From AC-32 sp963717475 (GTDB lineage Bacteria; Actinomycetota; Thermoleophilia; Gaiellales; Gaiellaceae): DNA of 64,000 bases. Made by a program: the position numbers and the translations under genes. The stretch is taken from the NCBI GenBank assembly GCA_963717475.1, contig OY970337.1, positions 1,984,001-2,048,000 of the forward strand. The letters run 5' to 3'. Under the pieces are notes generated by a model. That model searched no databases, was not told where the DNA came from, and was given only the letters and a program-made list of their open reading frames with translations. Shown one piece after another: positions 1 to 7,721 of the stretch (positions within the stretch are counted from its first letter, which is position 1; each line of letters opens with the position of its first letter).

Positions 1-39
1 GTGATCGCCGACAAGGCCGCAGCAGCGGCGTTGCATTAG
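1..39 (+). CDS. possible C-terminal tail of an upstream gene
   Basis: Frame 1 is open from the window edge and ends in TAG at 37-39, giving a tail VIADKAAAALH. It could be the last codons of a gene that begins before the window, but eleven residues cannot be assigned to a family. The -35 element of the next gene lies inside it. Confidence 0.25.
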   Translation: MIADKAAAAALH

Positions 40-60
40 TTCGGCGCCGGTCGTATACAT
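31..60 (+). promoter_or_regulatory. promoter for a leaderless ArsR-type regulator
   Basis: A TTGCAT element (31-36) is followed after exactly 17 bp by TATACAT (54-60). The ATG at 67 lies only six bases after the -10 box and no Shine-Dalgarno sequence precedes it. The mRNA would therefore begin at or next to the start codon. This is the clearest sigma-70-type example of a spacing that recurs across the window. Confidence 0.65.
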
Positions 61-66
61 ACGCGC

Positions 67-627
67 ATGACGCCCGAGCCGCCCGGGATGCTCGACGTCC
101 TCATGCTCGACCAGCCCGAGCAGTTGAAGGCGCTCGGGCACCCGTTGCGCCTGCGCATCCTCGAGACGCTCGGGACGAGCGACGACGCAGGCGACGCGCT
201 CACGAACCGCGAGCTCGCCGAACGCCTCGGGGTCGATCCCGGCCACCTGCACTTCCACGTGAGGATGCTCCTCCGCGCGGGCCTGATTGCGTTGGCCGAA
301 GACGGCGGGCGCGGCCGCGAAAAGCCGTACCGCCCGGTCGCCCGCACGCTGCGGGTCGCGCCGGAGCTGCTCGCGTCGGGCCTGACGAGCGACCTGCGCG
401 AGGCGATGCTCAGCGAGGTGCAGCACGGCTGGGCCGAGCACGGCGCGAAAGGGACGTTCCGCTCGGCTCAGGTAACCGCGCGCCTCACGCCCGAGAGGGC
501 CCTCGAGCTCCTGACGGAGCTCGTCGAGCAGGTGCGGGAGGCGGAGGAGGAAGGCGTCGAGCCGCTCGTGATCACGGCTGTGTTCCACCCGCCGACGCGG
601 CGGGCGACGGGAGAAGCGGAGAGCTGA
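67..627 (+). CDS. ArsR-family winged-helix transcriptional regulator
   Basis: This 186-aa protein has an N-terminal winged-helix domain at about residues 18-85. It shows the typical ALGHPLRLRILETL helix, then NRELAERLGVDPGHLHFHVRML as the recognition region. This is the HTH_20/ArsR pattern, and no metal-binding ELCVC motif is present, so it is not a classical metal sensor. The C-terminal half, about residues 100-180, is helical with no recognised ligand domain. Its target is unknown; autoregulation or control of a gene left of the window is possible. The start is supported by the promoter six bases upstream. The 3' end overlaps the convergent gene by 56 nt. Confidence 0.8.
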   Translation: MTPEPPGMLDVLMLDQPEQLKALGHPLRLRILETLGTSDDAGDALTNRELAERLGVDPGHLHFHVRMLLRAGLIALAEDGGRGREKPYRPVARTLRVAPELLASGLTSDLREAMLSEVQHGWAEHGAKGTFRSAQVTARLTPERALELLTELVEQVREAEEEGVEPLVITAVFHPPTRRATGEAES

Positions 628-1279
628 GCTCCGCCTCGATGCCCTCGCGCGCGGCGAGGGCCTGAAGGACGAGGACCGTGTCTGCGACCGGCAGGTCCTC
701 GAGGTACTCCTCACGGGTCTCGAACGACTCGAGCACCGCCTCGGCCGCCAGCTGGTAGCCGAGGACGTCACTTGCAGCGATGAAGGCCAGCGCGTCGCCG
801 ACGTCGGTCGGGAAGTCGTCGTGCGTGCGAATCCAGTCCGCGTGCTCGCGTGCCTGCCTTCGCCGGCCCAGGACGAGCTCGGCGAGGGCCGCGGCGTAGA
901 GGCCGATCGGTGAGTCGGCGCCGGCGGCCCCTGCATCGAGGGCCCAGCGGGCAGCGTCCTCCGCGCCGTCCCAGTCTCCGGCCATGACGAGCGCCTTCAG
1001 CGCGCCGATCGGCCGGCCCCAGCTGCCGGGCGGCGCGTCCTGGAAGCTCTCGCGGTAGCGCTCGGCCGCGCGGCGGAGCCACTCGGCCGCCTCGTCCCGG
1101 CGGTCGAGCATCAGGAGAGCAAGCCCGGCCCCGCCCGCCGCGTTGCCGAGCCGGGTCAGCTGCTTCTGCCGAGCGTCGGCGTCGTCGGCGTCGGGCAGCC
1201 GAGCCTCGCCGTCGCGGTACCGCTCCTGCTCGCGGGCGAGATGTCCTTCCCAGTTCACGTCCCATTTCTCTGGGGCCAC
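572..1279 (-). CDS. TPR-like helical-repeat protein of unknown function
   Basis: This 235-aa soluble protein is made of paired helices resembling tetratricopeptide repeats, for example the stretches around LALLMLDRRDEAAEWLRRAA and ALVMAGDWDGAEDAARWALD. It has no signal peptide, no membrane segment and no catalytic motif that I recognise. The GTG at 1279 is preceded by TACACT eight bases upstream, which suggests a leaderless start; a GTG 18 bases further in is the alternative. It is divergent from the thiolase gene and its 3' end overlaps the ArsR-type gene by 56 nt. A role in protein-protein interaction is inferred from the fold only. Confidence 0.6.
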   Translation of the reverse strand: MAPEKWDVNWEGHLAREQERYRDGEARLPDADDADARQKQLTRLGNAAGGAGLALLMLDRRDEAAEWLRRAAERYRESFQDAPPGSWGRPIGALKALVMAGDWDGAEDAARWALDAGAAGADSPIGLYAAALAELVLGRRRQAREHADWIRTHDDFPTDVGDALAFIAASDVLGYQLAAEAVLESFETREEYLEDLPVADTVLVLQALAAREGIEAELSSPLLPSPAASAGGTQP

Positions 1280-1287
1280 GGCTCGCG

Positions 1288-1303
1288 AGTGTACGACTAG
1301 GCT
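1288..1303. promoter_or_regulatory. divergent -10 elements between TPR-like and thiolase genes
   Basis: On the minus strand TACACT (1293 to 1288) lies eight bases before the GTG of the TPR-like gene. On the plus strand TAGGCT (1298-1303) lies six bases before the GTG of the thiolase gene. The two starts are only 30 bp apart and neither has a Shine-Dalgarno sequence, so both mRNAs are probably leaderless. No convincing -35 elements are visible. Confidence 0.45.
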
Positions 1304-1309
1304 CTCCGC

Positions 1310-2503
1310 GTGGGCCGGGAGCTGCGCGAGGTGGTGTACGTGGACGGCGTTCGCACCGCGTTCGGGCGCGCTGGGGCGAAGGGAATCTTCTGGCGCACGC
1401 GCGCCGACGATCTCGGGGTCAAGGTCGTCCGGGAGCTGCTGCGACGCAACCCGCAGCTGCCGCCGGAGCGGATCGACGACGTCGTCATGGCGGCCACCGC
1501 GCAGGTCGGCGACCAGGGCCTGACGTTGGGTCGCGACGTGGCGCTGCTCGCCGGGCTGCCGCAGTCGGTTCCCGGGTTCGCCGTCGACCGGATGTGCGCA
1601 GGCGCGCTCACGGCCGTGACCTCGGGCGCGGGCGAGATCGCGATGGGCGCGGCGGAGGTCGTGCTCGCCGGCGGCATCGAGCACATGGGACACCACCCGA
1701 TGGGCGAGGACGTCGACTTCAACCCGCGCTTCGTCGCCGAGCGGCTCGTCGACCCCTCGTCGGTGACGATGGGCGCCACCGCCGAGAACCTGCACGACCG
1801 CTTTCCGCAGCTGACGAAGCTCGACGCGGACGAATTCGCGGTGCGGTCTCAGCAGCGCGCCGCGGCCGCCTGGCAGAACGGCGTCATGCGCGAGACGGTC
1901 GTGCCGATGTCGGTCTTCACGGAGGACGGTTGGCGTCTCGCCGACCGCGACGAGTTCCTGCGGCCGGAGACCTCGCTTGACGGCCTCTCCGATTTGCCGA
2001 CCCCGTTCCGCGCCGGCGGCCGCGTGACGGCGGGGAATTCGGCCGGGCTGACGGACGGCGCCGCGGTGTGCCTGCTCGCCTCGGAGGAGGCGGCGCGCGA
2101 GCTCGGGCTCGAGGCGCGGATGCGGCTCGTCTCCTACGCGTTCGCGGGTGTCGAGCCGGAGCTGATGGGGCTCGGGCCGGTTCCTGCCACGCGGAAGGCG
2201 CTCTCGCTCGCGAGCCTTACGCTCGACGAGATCGGTCTCTTCGAGCTGAACGAGCCGTTCGCGGTGCAGGTCCTGACCTGGTGCGAGGAGCTCGGCGTCG
2301 ACCCGGAAGACGAGCGGCTGAACCCGTACGGCGGCGCGATCGCGTGTGGGCACCCGCTGGCGGCGACGGGCGTGCGGTTGCTGGCGCAGCTGGCGTACGG
2401 ATTCCGAGAGCGGCCCGACGTGCGCTACGGGTTGACTGCGCTCTGCGTCGGGATGGGCATGGGCGCAGCGGTCGTCTGGGAGAACCTCGCTGGCCGCGAC
2501 TGA
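1310..2503 (+). CDS. fadA: acetyl-CoA acyltransferase (thiolase)
   Basis: This 397-aa protein is a thiolase, which cleaves 3-ketoacyl-CoA to acetyl-CoA and a shortened acyl-CoA in beta-oxidation, or runs in reverse. The nucleophilic cysteine is C96 in DRMCAGAL. The second half carries the substrate-shaping NEPFAVQ motif, the catalytic histidine in GGAIACGHPLAATG and the second cysteine in ALCVGMGMG. Length matches the family. It overlaps the next gene by 14 nt and encodes the partner of that FadB-like protein, so the pair probably forms the fatty-acid oxidation complex. A biosynthetic acetoacetyl-CoA thiolase role is less likely given the neighbour. Confidence 0.93.
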   Translation: MGRELREVVYVDGVRTAFGRAGAKGIFWRTRADDLGVKVVRELLRRNPQLPPERIDDVVMAATAQVGDQGLTLGRDVALLAGLPQSVPGFAVDRMCAGALTAVTSGAGEIAMGAAEVVLAGGIEHMGHHPMGEDVDFNPRFVAERLVDPSSVTMGATAENLHDRFPQLTKLDADEFAVRSQQRAAAAWQNGVMRETVVPMSVFTEDGWRLADRDEFLRPETSLDGLSDLPTPFRAGGRVTAGNSAGLTDGAAVCLLASEEAARELGLEARMRLVSYAFAGVEPELMGLGPVPATRKALSLASLTLDEIGLFELNEPFAVQVLTWCEELGVDPEDERLNPYGGAIACGHPLAATGVRLLAQLAYGFRERPDVRYGLTALCVGMGMGAAVVWENLAGRD

Positions 2504-4424
2504 GTTCAAGCTCGCACGGGCCGGCGAGGTCGCGCTCGTCACGATCGACAACGGCGAGGACTACACGAAGCCGACCTTCTTCGGGCGCGCCGCGCTCGAG
2601 TCGCTGGAGCGGCTCCTGCCTGAGCTCGAAGGCGGCGACTGGGCGGCGCTCGTGATCACCGGCAAGCCGTTCGTCTTCGCGGCCGGGGCGGACATCACGG
2701 AGTTCCCGGGCGCGACGCGGGACCTCGCGGTCGAAGGCAGCCGCGCAGGGCATGAGCTGTTCGGCCGGATCCGCGCTCTCCCGTACCCGACGGTGGCGGC
2801 GGTCAACGGCGCCTGCCTCGGCGGTGGCGTGGAGCTCGCGCTGCACTGCGACGTGCGCACGATCTCGACCGCCGTGCGGCACTTCGCCTGCCCCGAGTGC
2901 TTCCTCGGGATCGTCCCCGCGTGGGGCGGGACGCAGCTCGTGCCGCGCCTCGTCGGCGCCGAGGTCGCGGTGAAGTTCATCGTCGCGAACGCGATGCGCC
3001 AGAACCGGATGCTGAGCGGCCCCGAGGCGTTCGAGCTCGGCTTCGCCGACCGCCTGCTCGAGCCGGCCGAGTTCCTGGACGAGTCGCTCGCCTTCGCCCG
3101 CGAGCTCGTCGCGTCACACTCTCGTCACGGTGCCAGGCACCGTGAAGAAAGCGTCGCGGAGGTGATACGGAAGGCGCGCGCGAGGCTGGACGGGCAGGTG
3201 CACGGCGCGGCGCCCGCGCCCTACCGGGCGCTCGACCTGATCGAGGGCGCGCTCTCCGGCTGGTCGCTCGAGGAGGGCTACCGCGCCGAGGAGGAGGCCG
3301 TCGCCGACCTGCTCCCGAGCCGCGAGGCGCAGGCGTCGCTGTACGCCTACGACCTCGTCGAGCGCCGCGCCAAGAGCCCGCCCGGCAAGCCCAAGGCCGA
3401 GCCACGCCCGCTGCGAAAGCTCGGGATCGTCGGCGCCGGCCTGATGGCCGCCCAGCTCGCCGCCCTCTTCCTGCGCCGGCTCGAGCTGCCGATCGCGATG
3501 CGAGACGTGAGCGAGGAAGCGCTCGCCAGCGCCCGCGAGACCATCGAGGAAGAGCTCGCCGACCAGGTCTCTAAGGGCCGCTACGACGAAGGCAAAGCGA
3601 GCTTCCTGGCCTCGCTCGTCACCACTTCGACCAGCTACGACGACTTCGCCGACTGCGACCTCGTCCTCGAGGCGGTCTTCGAGGAGCTCGACGTCAAGCG
3701 CCAAGTCTTCCGAGAGCTCCGCGCGACGGCCCAGCCCGATTGCGTGCTCGCGACCAACACCTCGAGCCTCTCGGTCGCCGAGATGGGCGCCGACGTCGGC
3801 ATCCACTTCTTCAACCCGGTCGCCCTCCTGCCGCTCGTCGAGCTCGTTCGCACGCCGGCCACCACCGACGAGCAACTCGCCACCGCCTGGGCCTTCGCGG
3901 AGCGCCTGCGCAAACGGCCCGTCCTCGTCCGCGACGCCCCGGCGTTCGTCGTCAACCGCGTCCTCACCCGCCTGATGTCCGTCGTCCTCGACGCCCTCGA
4001 GCACGGCAACACGGCCGACGAAGCCGATGACGCGATCCTCAGGCTCGGCCTGCCGATGGCGCCCTCCGTGCTGCTGCAGATGGTCGGCCCGCGAGTCGCG
4101 AACCACGTGCTCGAGACCCTGCACGCGGCCTACCCCGACCGCTTCCAGCTCTCGCAGACCCTCCGGAACTACGCCGAAGGCCGCGACGAGATCGCCGTCC
4201 GCGACCACGACCCGCGCAACCCGGGCGAGATCCTCGAGCGAGCCCTCGACGCCGTCGCCGACGAGATCCACCACCTGCTCGAGGAGGGCGTCGTCGCCGA
4301 AGCCGCCGACGTCGACACGGCTCTCCTGCTCGGCGCAGGCTGGCCCTTCTGGCTCGGCGGAATCACCAGATACCTCGACCAGACCGGCAGATCAGAGAGG
4401 ATGTTCGGCAAGACCTTCGCATGA
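2490..4424 (+). CDS. fadB: FadB-like enoyl-CoA hydratase / 3-hydroxyacyl-CoA dehydrogenase
   Basis: This fusion enzyme hydrates enoyl-CoA and oxidises the 3-hydroxyacyl-CoA formed. Residues about 10-200 are the crotonase domain, with the AAGADITEF oxyanion region and glutamates in GGGVELALHCD and PECFLG. Residues about 310-490 are the NAD-binding dehydrogenase, with GIVGAGLMAAQ, NTSSL and catalytic His in GIHFFNPV; the C-terminal helical domain follows. The first GTG (2652) would delete the first crotonase strand. The in-frame CTG at 2490 has GGGAG seven bases upstream and overlaps the thiolase gene, so I choose it, giving 644 aa. A palindromic repeat inserts SHSRHGARHREES in the linker between domains. 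Confidence 0.88.
   Translation: MAATEFKLARAGEVALVTIDNGEDYTKPTFFGRAALESLERLLPELEGGDWAALVITGKPFVFAAGADITEFPGATRDLAVEGSRAGHELFGRIRALPYPTVAAVNGACLGGGVELALHCDVRTISTAVRHFACPECFLGIVPAWGGTQLVPRLVGAEVAVKFIVANAMRQNRMLSGPEAFELGFADRLLEPAEFLDESLAFARELVASHSRHGARHREESVAEVIRKARARLDGQVHGAAPAPYRALDLIEGALSGWSLEEGYRAEEEAVADLLPSREAQASLYAYDLVERRAKSPPGKPKAEPRPLRKLGIVGAGLMAAQLAALFLRRLELPIAMRDVSEEALASARETIEEELADQVSKGRYDEGKASFLASLVTTSTSYDDFADCDLVLEAVFEELDVKRQVFRELRATAQPDCVLATNTSSLSVAEMGADVGIHFFNPVALLPLVELVRTPATTDEQLATAWAFAERLRKRPVLVRDAPAFVVNRVLTRLMSVVLDALEHGNTADEADDAILRLGLPMAPSVLLQMVGPRVANHVLETLHAAYPDRFQLSQTLRNYAEGRDEIAVRDHDPRNPGEILERALDAVADEIHHLLEEGVVAEAADVDTALLLGAGWPFWLGGITRYLDQTGRSERMFGKTFA
3114..3145 (+). repeat. 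32-bp palindromic repeat, copy A, inside fadB
   Basis: TCACACT and CTCG are followed by a perfect palindrome at 3125-3145: TCACGGTGCC, one central base, GGCACCGTGA. The same 32 bp occur without mismatch, inverted, at 47193-47224. Here the element lies in the coding frame of the FadB-like gene and adds about a dozen residues between the hydratase and dehydrogenase domains without disrupting the frame. Confidence 0.9.
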
Positions 4425-4492
4425 GCGTAGGCTTGACGGAGCTCAACAAGGAACGGAGGCGCCGGCTCGGCCGGTGCCGGGAGTGGAAATGA
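4421..4492 (+). CDS. possible 23-codon coupling ORF
   Basis: A 23-aa ORF (MSVGLTELNKERRRRLGRCR then EWK) starts in an ATGA overlap with the fadB stop (4421-4424) and ends in an ATGA overlap with the start of the next gene (4489-4492). It would carry ribosomes without a gap between the two flanking genes. No strong Shine-Dalgarno precedes it and the basic peptide matches no family I know. It may simply be spacer with a fortuitous frame. Confidence 0.3.
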   Translation: MSVGLTELNKERRRRLGRCREWK

Positions 4493-5094
4493 GCGACGAC
4501 TGGCGCATCCGCATCGAGCTGCCCGAGGAGGCCCACGCAGGTTCGTTCCTGGGCCGGCTCGGCTTCGACCTCGGCAGCGACGAGGCCCGGCAGCTCGCCA
4601 AGGAGCTCGAGGGCCGCCGCCTGGCCGTCTCGCAGGACGACAACGAGCTCTTCGTCTACGCGTCGTCGCAAGCCGAGGCCGAACAGGCGCGCGCGATCGT
4701 CCAGGCCGAGCTCGCCGACGAGGGCATGCAGGGAAGCGTCTCGCAGCCCGAGCGCTGGCTTCACGAGGAGGAGCGCTGGTCGGACGAGCCGCCCCAGGAG
4801 ACCTGGGAAGAGGAGGAGGTCGAACGCGGCCAGGCACCGTGGGAAGTACGTGTCGAGCGCGAGTCCCACGCGGCCGCGGAGAAGCTCGCCGACGAGCTGG
4901 AGGCCGAGGGCTACAAGCCGCTGCGGCGGTGGCAATACCTGATCGTGGGCACCTCGACCCGCGAGGAGGCGGAAGAGCTCGCTCGCCGCCTCCACGGCGA
5001 GGCCGAGCCGGCCTCGCAGCTTGCGTGGGAAGTCGCGCCCCGCAACCCGTTCGCGATCTTCGGCGGTCTCGGCAGCAGCGGGACGCCCCTCTAG
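4489..5094 (+). CDS. hypothetical acidic protein with two alpha-beta repeats
   Basis: This 201-aa protein is not assigned to a family. It seems to have two similar alpha-beta halves, about residues 1-85 and 115-185, each with a strand (WRIRIELP and WEVRVERE), a helix of the type SEAEAEQLARELE and a closing strand. This is reminiscent of SPOR or ferredoxin-like folds. A strongly acidic linker rich in E and W separates the halves. There is no signal peptide or membrane segment. GGGAG five bases before the ATG supports the start. It is probably cotranscribed with the beta-oxidation genes. Confidence 0.65.
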   Translation: MSDDWRIRIELPEEAHAGSFLGRLGFDLGSDEARQLAKELEGRRLAVSQDDNELFVYASSQAEAEQARAIVQAELADEGMQGSVSQPERWLHEEERWSDEPPQETWEEEEVERGQAPWEVRVERESHAAAEKLADELEAEGYKPLRRWQYLIVGTSTREEAEELARRLHGEAEPASQLAWEVAPRNPFAIFGGLGSSGTPL

Positions 5095-5172
5095 CAGCGC
5101 CCGGATCGGCTACACTGCTGGGTGCGACGCTCGCCAGGGGATTCACCGTGAGCGCGCTCTCTTCCTGAGATT

Positions 5173-7687
5173 GTGGCAGCACCGGACGTGCTGCCGGACA
5201 TGCCAGAAGCGATCGAGCAGCCGACGCTAGCGCCGGAGGCTGCGGACGGCCTAGCCGCCTCCGCCCTCCAGGCCGAAGCTTGGGCCGGGGAGCCCTTCCT
5301 CCATCCGGACGAGGACCCCGGCATCGTTCTCGCGCCCGGGACTGCCCGCCGCCGCGCGCTCGATGACGCCGTCGCGGAGATCGAGGCCGGAGCGAACGAG
5401 CCGTCGTACGGCTGGAAGATCCGCTACGCGCTGATGCTCGGCCTCGAGCGCGTGCTCAGCGCCAACCCGCCGACCCTGGCCTCCGGTACGGAGCTCCGCC
5501 GCCACCAGGTCGACGCGCTCGCAGGGATGCTGACCGAGCTGATCGCGGCCACCCAGGTGGAGCCCGAGCAGAACGGCAACGGCGCCGCGCCCGCCGAGGA
5601 GCTCGAGCAGGAAGACGAGGAAGAAGACCTCGGCATCCACCTCGAGGCCGTCGCCGAGGAAGAGCTCGAGCTGCCCGAGCAGCACACCGGCAGCGACCCG
5701 GGTGCGAGCCGGCGCTACCGCTTCCGCCACCCGACCGCGTCCGGCAAGACGATCGCCGCGGCCGGCTTCGTCGAGGCCGCGCGCACGCTCGGCGTCCTGA
5801 TCCTCACCCACCGCCGCCTGCTCGTCACCCAGTTCCACCGCGAGCTGACCGCCGAGGGGTACGGCGACCGGTTCACGGACGCGATCGAGAAGGGCCACAC
5901 CCTGCCGCGCAAGGACCCGGTCACCGTCCAGACCTACGCCTGGTTCGCGCGCCACTGGGACGACATCGACCCGCACGCGTACCAGCTCGTGATCTGCGAC
6001 GAGGCCCACACGGCGCTCGGCGAGAAAACGAGCCAGGCGATCCGCGGGCTCTCAGACCCGATCTACATCGGCATGACGGCCACCGAGCAGCTGATCGCCA
6101 AGCAGGTCTCGGACGTGTTCCCCGCCTCGATCGACGAGCTGCCCCTCGGCGACGCCGCGCGGCGCGGGCTGATCGCCCCGCTTCGCTGCCTGCGCGTTCC
6201 CCCCGCGGCGGCGATCTCGTCCGTGCCGATCGTCGGCGGCGACTTCGAGGAGCGCGCTCTCGCCGCCGTGCTCGACCACCGCGCGTTGAACCAGGCGGCC
6301 GCGAGCCTCTACCGCGACCGCTTCGACAACACCCCCGGGATCGTCTACGCGGCCGGCGTCGAGCACGCGTACAACCTCGCCAAGGAGTTCCGCGCGACGG
6401 GCCTGAAGGCCGAGGCGGTCAGCGGCAAGACGCCGCCCGTCCAGCTGGCCGAGACGCTCGCCGCGTACGAGCGCGGCGAGATCAACGTCCTGATCAACGC
6501 GATGCTGCTCGCCGAGGGTTGGAACTCACCGCGCGCGACGGTCGTGATGCACCTCGCGCCGACCGCCTCGCGCCGCGTCTACCAGCAGCGCATCGGCCGG
6601 ATCATGCGGACGCACCCGCGCAAGGAGGCGGGCGTCGTCGTCGACTTCGTCCCGAAGGGCTCGACGCACAACGAGCGGGCGATCTCGCTCCACAGCCTGC
6701 TCGACGCGGACTTCTACCGCGAAGGCGCCCGCGTCACGCCGGCTCCCCGCCGTCGCGTCCAGCGCCGAGCCCGCCGGAAGCTCTCCCCCGCGCCGTGGCT
6801 CGTCCCGGTTACCCCCGACGTGAAGCGCCGCCTCGCCGTGATCACGCGCGAGTGGCAGCGGATCGACCCGCGCTTCCTCGACGACGACGAGCAGGCCTAC
6901 TGGGCCACGATCGCCGGGCGCAACGTGCGCTTCGACGAGCGGGTCGAGTTCGTCAAGAAGTTCACCGAGGGCAAGGCGACGAAGGGCGCGCTCGAGCAGT
7001 TCCTGATGGCCTGCGCGGCCGAGAACCCGAATCGGCGCCTCCGCCTGACCGCGCTCGCCGACCGCGTCTCGATGACGGTCGACCGCGCGAGCTTCGACGA
7101 CCTCGTCACGCTCGTGACGCAGGCGCCGACCTGGGACAAGGACCGCGTCCAGGGGGTCCGGACGCTGCTACGCGCGCTGGGCGACAACAAGGCGGACGCG
7201 CCCGAGCAGATCCTCGCGCGCTGGACGTGGCGCCTCGCGCGGGCGACGCGCAAGGTGCAGGACCGGCGCGCGAGCGGCGAGTTCCCGGAGGCCAAGCGGC
7301 TCCTGGGCGCGCTGGCCAACTCCAGGGGCCACCGGCACGAGGAGAACGCGGCGAAGCTCGTCAACGCCGCGCTCGACCAGCCGCGCGAGGTCGGCGCGGC
7401 GCTGCTCGCCTCGGCCGAGGGCTACACGCCGCGGGCGAACAAGCTGATCGACGCGGCGCGCGAGCGACTCGGGACGATCCAGGAGGTCGCGAACGCGCTC
7501 GCGGACAACCTGCCGGCGCCGAAGGCCAGTTCCGGCCGCTCTCGGCGCAGGCGGCGGAAGCGCAAGAAGAAGGGCCCAGGTCAGGGACAGGCACAGACAC
7601 GGCCAGGCCCAGGCGCAGGACAACGGCGCAAAGCCGGAGGCGAAGGCACAACCGGAGCCCGAAACCGCTCCGGCCGCCGAGGCGTAA
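5173..7687 (+). CDS. superfamily 2 DEAD/DEAH-box helicase, frameshifted near the 3' end
   Basis: This is a large SF2 helicase. The Walker A motif is HPTASGKTIAA at about residue 190, motif II is ICDEAHTA, motif III is GMTAT, and motif VI is QQRIGRIMRTHP at about residue 480. An acidic segment precedes the motor and a long helical C-terminal region ends in a basic RRRRRKRKKK tail. The original frame would read on to 7887, 166 nt into the next gene, with low-complexity S/R text. Shifting frame in the CAGG-rich tract at about 7575-7610 gives a sensible tail AKPEAKAQPEPETAPAAEA and stop at 7687, about 838 aa. DNA or RNA substrate is unknown. The start is a GTG; TTG at 5171 is an alternative. Confidence 0.82.
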
Positions 7688-7721
7688 CGCCTCATGCCGG
7701 CACGAGACTAGGTACCAGGAC

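Noticed and set aside
1310..2551. Long minus-strand open frame opposite the thiolase gene
   Set aside because: The upper part of the minus frame that ends at 572 is a GC-rich shadow of the thiolase, which has all catalytic motifs. Only the part below 1279 looks like protein.
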